From: Sorex araneus
Lineage: Eukaryota > Chordata > Mammalia > Eulipotyphla > Soricidae
Length of the DNA: 64,000 nt
Direction of reading: 5' to 3'
NCBI RefSeq assembly: GCF_027595985.1
Contig: NC_073305.1
Span: 32,512,939 to 32,576,938, forward strand
Each line of letters begins with the position of its first letter. Within the stretch, counting starts at the first letter, position 1. Below the pieces are notes generated by a model that was not told the DNA's origin, did no database searches, and saw only the letters and a program-made list of their open reading frames with translations. Positions 47,501 to 56,500 of this stretch are shown here, one piece after another. Made by a program: the position numbers and the translations under genes.

Positions 47501-50500
47501 AAATGCATGTAAAGAGTGATGTGAAACCCGCTCTGTTTACAAAATAAAAAGGACTTGTGGGGTTGTGGGAGAGCCTTCCAAGTCCTGCTGAGGATGGGGA
47601 GTGAATCTTGGTGGACAGGCAGTACAACACGAGGGCCCGAAGGTGCGAGCTGCTTAGGCCCTGTGGTGCTGGGGACTGCCTGGCTGATGATGGTGGTGTC
47701 TGCGACCGAACCAGGGGTGGCTGCATACAAGGGATGTGCTTACATTATATTTCTTATGCTACCTTTCTGGACTGAGTAGTATTATTTTCAGGAGTTAATT
47801 TCTCCAACAGTCCTTCATGTCTTTCCCAACACTGCTATTTCAATGAAGTGGCATGTATTTTCAGATTTCTTCACAGCTAAAGCCTCTAACTTATTAATAT
47901 ATAAAACTGCTAACCATACCTTGACTTCTAAAACTGAAATCCAAGTACATTGCTTATCTCAGATTTCCATGGGAGAATCTGAAATAAATCTTTATGTAAT
48001 CTGACATATGGATTTGGGCTAAAGAGTGAGGAAAACATGTTTATGCGATATGCTATATACAATAATTTAGAACAGTTTCAGGTTGTTATAAACTCTCCAA
48101 CCTTTAAAATAAATGTAACATGAACTTGATAAATGTTCCCATACTAAACGTTTCATACTGATTTAGAGACAACAACTTGATTTGGAATAGAAATAACATA
48201 GTATTTCCTGTGTAGGGCTCCAGGTTAAGTTTCACTGTAGATGTCAGTTTGAGTGACAATATCTCTCATACACATGGAGTAATGAGACTTAAAGGACAAG
48301 GAACCCTTTAAAAAACACTCTAAAAAATAAAAAGATACTCTCTTAAAACTGTTATTATATACATGCATAAAAAAATGGATGTACATCAAAGGATTTTACT
48401 ACCTCTAACATTTTACTTTATATATAGGAACATTATGTGATGAACCAAAAGGAAAAAAATTATAGTATCATAAGATGTCAGAAAACAGTGATATCTATAC
48501 CTTAGTCCGTATGTCTCCTAAGAGCTGAGAGCAGTAAATTTTTAAAGAGAAAAATTGAAAACAATGAAGAACATTTTGCTAAACAAGAGAGCAATGCAGG
48601 TATATACAGTGCCTATAGCCAGAACATTAGCTATTTTGATACAGAAACACAAGAACTGCTCATTAGCAGGCTATGTCTTTAATCCTATCAATGTACTTTA
48701 TTACAGAGAAATATCTAAACTACAAAAGTTTTCCCATCACTAGTTTTCCCTAAGTAAATCAAGTCATCTTCGTATTTGAATTTTTTTTTTATTGCTTCCA
48801 AAGTTAATTTTATTCTTGTGATTTTCCTCAGGTCCAAATCAGGCATAATAATTAGTAAGTTTTTCCCCCAAAATTGGTGTCTATAAGCCAATAACTAGAC
48901 CAGTAGTTATATTCAAAATGCAATGATGCAAGTAGAATCAAATTACTAGGGATTTAGATTTTAAGCTGAGGAGATTAAATATTGCTCATATAATCTAAAC
49001 CCATTTTAGTTTTTTTTTAAATTTTATTTTGTAAAGTAATTTACAATATTTGATTACGTCTAATATTCAGACACAATCCCACCACTATTACACCTTTCCA
49101 CCACCATATTTCGGATGTTTCCATCCTGAACCCCAATTCCTTCCCCAAGGCATAACCGAAATAATATATTTTGTATTGTTTGTTGTGAAAAACTGCTGAA
49201 AATGCTACAAAAAAGTTCCCTTAGAGGAAGAGTGTGAAGATTGCTGTATTTCACCTAGGGCCATTAAGCCCTTCTATAAGAGATCATTAACATGTTGTTA
49301 AAGGTTAAGCCTTATGTTAAAAAAAAAAAAATTTCCCTCTAATATTGGTTGCCTCCAACTTTGAACCCCATCAAATATGGTGTGGTACTCTTGGAGTATG
49401 GGTAGGATAAACACATCATAGTATTAGACATGATTTGAGAAACACGTCATGAGGAATAGCACTGTAGCACTGTCATCCTGTTCATCGATTTGCTCGAGTG
49501 GGCACCAGTAATGTCTCATTGTGAGACTTGTTGTTACTGCTTTTGGCATATCGAATACGCCACGGCTAGCTTGCCAGGCTCTGCCGTGCGGATCATGAGG
49601 AATAGCTGATTTAAAACGTGACTGATATAATATTATCAGAACACGATGTGATCAATATATCCCATGCCTAAGAGTAGAGAGCTTCCACATAATTACATTA
49701 ACTTATAAAAAAACAACCAAATGGCTGAGGTAAAGGGGAAAAACTCAGCACACACAGACTGTTAAAGCAGAACTACACCTGTAACGATGTATTTTTAATT
49801 TTTAGCAGAGATTTTATTTTTTTCAGAATTCTTCCACCTCTTCCCTCTTCCTGTCCATCACCTTAGTTTGCTGTCACTGTTCACTAGTTTGCTTTGTCCA
49901 CCAATTTTACCGCCATTTTTGGTTTGTTTGCTTTTGCTTTGGGGCCACACCCAGCTGTACTTGGACTATTCCCAAGTGCGAGGGATTGAACCTGGGCCTT
50001 CCATACACAAACTATGAGCTCTGGTCTGCTCAACTATCTCTTTACACCAATCACTGCAAAAACTTGTTTTTCCAGTCTATGTGGCAAAAATTGTATTATA
50101 CTAATACAGGTTAATATGTGATAATGCCTAAAATCATATAGTTTTTTAGGCATTATCGCTTTCAATATTATGTTAAAACAAAAAAGAGACCTTTAATAAG
50201 TTTTGGGTAAGAAACTAGGTTTCTTACCTAGTTTAATATATGGTTTCTCAAAAACATGCTAAGTATTGTAATTTCAGTGTTATGTTGAACTGACTTGGGA
50301 AACTGTCAAAAGTCAATTATAAAATAGTCTCAAAAAATAGTTTACAATTTTACAGTTTTTTTTTTTTACTCTTTTTTACTTTTTTGGGGTCATATCCAGT
50401 GATGCTCAGGGGCTCATGGATCACTCTTGGTGTTGCTCAGGGGACCATACGGGATGCTGGGGATTGAATCCCGGTTGGCCTCGCGCAAAGCAAACACCCT

Positions 50501-53500
50501 ACCTACTGTGCTATCGCTCTGGCCCCCGGTAGTTCATAATTTTAAGCAGGACAAGTAATATTGATATATGTACAACACTCTTCTATCATGCATTTTGAGA
50601 TTTTCTTATCAATATATCTTAATATACATTGCATATTAAATATTAATGTGTTTATATGTTAACCATATATTAATATCTTATATATAAAGATATTCTCTGT
50701 ATAGAGAGTCTGACAAGCTACCCATGGCATATTCAATATGCCAAAAACTGTAACAATAATGGGCCTCATTCCTCTGACCCTGAACGTGACAGGGACGATG
50801 GACGTTACCAGCGCCTGCTCGAGCAAGTCAATGAGCAATGGGACAACAATGAGACAGTGATATAAAGGTATTGTAAAGAAGAGAAAGAGAAACTTCCCAG
50901 TCAGAAGGAAATTAGAATAGGACTAAGTTCAGACTATGTTTTTAAACTGGCAATTTAATGTGTCAGGCATGAAGAGCCAGAAAGACATGTCGTTTAGTTT
51001 TCTGTTTTCACCGGGGTAACCCCTGAAAGAATGATGCTCGGCTTGGGCAGTGTCTGGAAAGCCATGCATTTCTGGGTACCCAACCAAGGGACCCTGCCCA
51101 TGGTGCCATGTGTTTCAGCCGAGAAAGCAGAAATAACTGAAGACTAAACAAAATTCCATGGAAATGAACATACCTAAACACTAAAGGTTAAGCTAACTTT
51201 GAAATTATATGCTTGTCGTGTACATATTTATATATTATCTATCTGTCCTGATACTATAGTGTACAAAGACATCATCATATTAATAAAGTCATAAACACTG
51301 ATATTCCTGACATCACATCATCAACTACTATGTGCCCTGGCTTAGAATTCTGACAATTATATTGCTCTTCTTTTTAACATTGTGCATATCTTCCTAGATT
51401 CAATTCAAAGAAATGCTCCCATTTCCTATCCCACACTGGTGGACATTATTAGCTTCATGGTGGAACATCTATCATAAGCAAATGGAGAAAAGTACCAAGG
51501 CATCTGCTACCGCCTCCTCCACGTCAGAACCTGTGTTCAGGACTCTCATGGCACTGACAGAAGATGACAGTCGACTTGATTGGCTGATCCCATACCCTGG
51601 ACCTAATTCATCAAAAGAAGGAAAAAATCTCTATGAGTCATACAAATGAGAGTTTGTTGGAAACTTTTAGTATTCTTAAAGGGGGTTTAAAAAAAAACCA
51701 ATGGGGCAAAGCATTTTAAGAGCAATCTTGTATTTTCTGGGTACATTTAATTTTTCGTCAAATGAAAGAGTAAATGCAATTAACATTACAGTCACGAATG
51801 GAAAATAAATGGAAACAATAGGAGCAACAATACATTTATGACCATTGAGATAGGAAAAAAATAACAAGACTAGCTAAGGGCTTGAAAGTCTATAGCCCAC
51901 AGTTAATCCACAAATATCAGACAAGCATATCTCATCTATATGGGCGAGTCCCAGAGTAACCCAGAACAGTAACCCTCAAACCAATACGGATTACGGAGTT
52001 CGGTGATGCTACAGCAAAATTTATAAAGGAAAAACCCTCCAATTTAAGTTATCTCTCCTCCTTCAGAATAGGCTGATATCACTCTAAATCTAAGATATCA
52101 TTTGCCGTTTGTCAAGTATCTGCATTCTAAGGTAAGTAAAGACAAACAAGAATGAATTCTCCTCCTCAAGTACTTTCTCTATCATTATTTACAATTAAAA
52201 CACTTCATCCACCATTTTGGTTTTTTTTTTCTCTCAAACATATGTACAAAGATGAAATACATAACAGAACATAAAACAATTCTATATTAAGAAGTGACAT
52301 AACTTAGGTTATACAAGAAAAAAAAAGTCCATCTGTCAGTGGGAGAAATGATCAAATAATGTGACTGGAGGGAAAGAAGTTACTTGTGGCAAGAATAAAA
52401 ATCATAAATGGTTTATTTTGCAACAACTTAAATTTAAATAAAAACAAAAAAAATTTTAGAATGTTATTCAATGGAAACTAAAAGAAAAAAACCTCTGAGA
52501 TGAATGCAGAGATGATAGTGAAAATGTACTCATCCTTCACCTGAGGCCCCATACACATCAGGGGCGTAGAGGGCACCAGTAGATCTGGAATGGTGTCTGG
52601 AGGCTGGAATAACAGGACCATACAAACCTCATCTATTACTACAGTAACAAGGAATAGTGGCAGCACTACAGTCAGGCATGGAGAGTTATCAACATGGGTA
52701 CTACTATTAACAGTTAAGGGTCACGATAGTGCCAAGTCGGGCATTTGAACATTTGCATTACAACATCATCCTCGACACACGACAGATCTTACACCTAAGA
52801 GGACAGACATAGGCCCACAGGAGACAGAAAAATGCAGCTATTCAAATGGAAGGAAATGTCAAAGGCACAAGCATGAAACAAAAAAACAAACACTGTAGAT
52901 TAAAAAAAAAACCACTATGGTAACTAGTCACCAATAATAATCTCTTCTAATCCCAAATCCAATGAGGCAGTTACTACTATTCTTATTTATAGATAAGTAA
53001 ATGAAAGTAAGGAAAGAGGATAATTAACTATACTGACACCACATTATTAGTAAGTGCTACCTTAGTGTCTGTATACTTTCAAGGTCTAAGCTCTTAAACA
53101 GTACACATACCACTCTACATTGTTTAAAACATTGTACTTCTTTACTGTTAAATTATTTTTATATTTAAAAACATTTTTATTATATATATTATATATAACA
53201 TATTTTATATATAGAAAAACATTTTTCATAATGGCTTATAAAAATCATATAGTCAGCAATAATTGCTCTGGATATCAAAGTACATTTAAACATAAAGTAT
53301 AACACTAATTTTGGGGGGGATGCTCAGGGGTTACTCCTAGCTCTGCACTCAGAATTACTCCTGGCAGTGCTTGGGATATGGGATGCCAGGGATTGAACTC
53401 AGGTCGGCTGTGTGCAATGCAAATGCCCTACGTGCTGTACTATCGCTCCAGCCCCAACACTAATTTTAAGAAGCTAGAAATACTTGACATTTCCCTGTAT

Positions 53501-56500
53501 GACATGGCTCTCTAAGTTTAAACTGAACATGTTTAGAATTTTAGATTTCAAAATCCTGTTTTCATAACAGCATATGATCACTTTCCTTATACATAGAAAT
53601 AAGCTATGAGTATTCATTTTAATATTTAATGAATTATACTGCTCTTAATTTATAACTCTTTCTCAGATATTGTCAGAACAGTTAAAATACTTTAATTATA
53701 TAAATCACTCTTTGCCACAAGACCCTAAAAAAAAAAAATCAAGAAAATTACTTTTTTAAATGACTTAGAGATAGGATTAAAATAATCTTTTTTATAAATC
53801 TTGGCACCACATATATATGGAACCAAGGGTAGAAATTTCAGTGACATTCAGTTCAAATATAACAAATGTTCAAATATAACATTTTTGATGTGTTATAGTT
53901 CTAATTCCAGCCTTATGCCACAAGGGATGGAGGGCAAGCTATGGGATTCATCTACTGGATGGCAATATACAAGTCAGAAATGACAAAAAGATTCCACAAA
54001 AGAAAAAAAGTAAGAACAGCAGAATGCATTCAAATGAGCCAACAACAGGAATGGGAAGGACATTCTGATCTCTGGTCTCCTCTCCATCCCTGTGTGAGAA
54101 AAAAAAATGGCTCATCTGCTACTATTTATATGAAAATAACAGGATCAGAAAACAAATTTTTAAATGGGTCTAATCAGAGGCTGGGGCTGTAGCTCAAAGG
54201 GTTTAATTATCTTCAGTTCAAATAGGATGTTTTTACTAGAATCAGATAGAGGCTTGGAAGTAAATCTAGAAAATAAACGGCTAGACAGAATTTCTTAAAA
54301 TACGAATACATAGGCAATGTTTAATTCAAATAAATTTCCTTGAATTCTATTATAAGGGCTTTAAGTTAAAACCAGAAACATTTATTTTCTTCTTTTATTT
54401 GAGGCCACATCTGGTGGTGCTTAGGGGACCACGTGATGAGGAAGACTGAATTGGACACTCTCACATATAAAGCACATGCTCTACACCTCTGAGACATCTC
54501 TCCAGCTCTTTATTTCTTCTTCGTTTTTTTGGGGCAGGAGAGGTTATTCAGTTGATACAGGTGGTACTCAGAGTTTACTTCTGGCTCTGTGCTCAGGGGA
54601 CCATATGTGGTGTCAGGAATTAAACTGAAGTTGGCCATGTACAAAGTAAGAGACTTAACCACTGTACTATCTTTCTGGTTCTCTCTCTCTCCCTCCCCAT
54701 CCTTCCTCAACTTTGTTTTTCTGGTCACACCCAACTGTATTCAAGGATAACTCTTAGCCATGCCCATGGATCAATATGTAGTGCGAGGGATTGAACCTGG
54801 GTCACCTGCACGAAAAGCAAGTGTCATACCCACTATATTATGTCTCTGGCCCTCTTGGTTTTCTTCTTGATACCCTACGTTTTCTATCAATTTTGCAGTA
54901 TTAGCATTACACAAAAGCAGGTATTAGACCATTAAAGAACAAAACTTTGATCTTTGCCTCTAAAGCAAAACAAATCTAACTCTAAGGTAAGTAATTAGGG
55001 TTTTGCGGGGGGGGGGGAGGGGAGGAGCAGGGGCTGCACGGAGTTGTAGCAGCAGCACATGTGGGCAGTGATGAGGACCTCAGGAAGAGCTCACTGTTAG
55101 AAGGTACTCTTGTGGTTGGAGCAATAGCACAGCGGGTAGGGCGTTTGCCTTGCACTCAGCAGACCCAGGTTCGATTCCTCTGTCCCTCTCAGAGAGCCCG
55201 GCAAGCTACCGAGAGTATCTCGCCCACACAGCAGAGCCTGGCAAGCTACCCGTGGCGTATTTGATATGCCAAAAACAGTAACAAGTCTCACAATGGAGAC
55301 GTTACTGGTGCCCGCTCAAGCAAATCGATGAGCAATGGGATGACAGTGATTAATGTATACAGACATAAAATGAACTAAAAATATCTCCAGCAAAGTGTTA
55401 AAAAAAAAAAAACCCAAAAAACAAAAACCTCTAACAGCTGGAACTGGAACACAAATCTGAGTTAAGCACTTCCCTGCCTGTGTTCTCCATTCAACGGGGT
55501 TTTCTAGCACAGTATAGATCAGTAGAATGGTAAATTTGAGACAACTGGCCCAGAATAGAAATTTTTATTTATAACCCTATACTAACATGTCTATCTGAGG
55601 AATCTGTAGCTTTAAATGGCAACGAACAGCATTATGTTCTACATGAGCAAGTGTCACAAAGTCTCAAGAGCAGAGTGGTCAACACTGCAATCAGGACTAC
55701 AAAGTACAGGCTGAAATGCTGATGGACTGAGCATAAATTTGGAAAATTTTACTATTTTATATTTGGGGCTTTTTTTGGTCACATCTGGCAATGCTTAAAG
55801 GTTACTCCTGGCTGTGCTTGGGGGACCATATGGGATGCCGAGGACTGAACCCGGGTCAGTTGTATGCAAGGCAAATGCCCTCCCTGCTGTGCTATCACTC
55901 CATCTCCCAATTTGGGAGATTTTAATATAAAACATCTGGTTGCTAATAATTTTAAAATATTGAAGGTTTTAAATAGCATTATTTTTGTAACTGAAGTAAA
56001 TATATAGTCAAGATACAATTATAAAAAGCAGGGACATATTTAGAGCAGTTATATGACATAAGCAAATGAGAAACAATTAACTACAAAATGACAAACTATT
56101 AATTGTTCCCATTTTAATAAATAGTCCACATAGTAAATTTGAGAAACTGTAGTCATCCAAGTTGAAATGTCAGTATTTCTTCTGAAAAAGATAAAATAAT
56201 TTAATCTAAGAGTTTATATTTCATGAAAAGCTTCTGAGGGTAAATATTCTAAATCATTCTTTAAGGTTTTAATTTCATATGTTTATGTACTGAGAAAAAT
56301 CTTGATCCAGTATTGTTTAAATTTGTGTGGAATTTATTTATACAAAGTTTAAGTTGCTCATTCGAAGTGAGAAAATATCAAGGGACCTCTCCTAACATAA
56401 AATTTCCTTCTCTTCCCTCGAGAAGACAGAAGGCGAGGCAAAGACTGAAGAGAGCGAGGTCCAGGGCGAGTGAGGTTCCAGTGCTGCTGACAGGAGGGGA

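Noticed and set aside
51413..51649. Plus-strand open frame of 78 codons
   Set aside because: Exact antisense overlap of CLASP2 exon W4, which explains its lack of stops.
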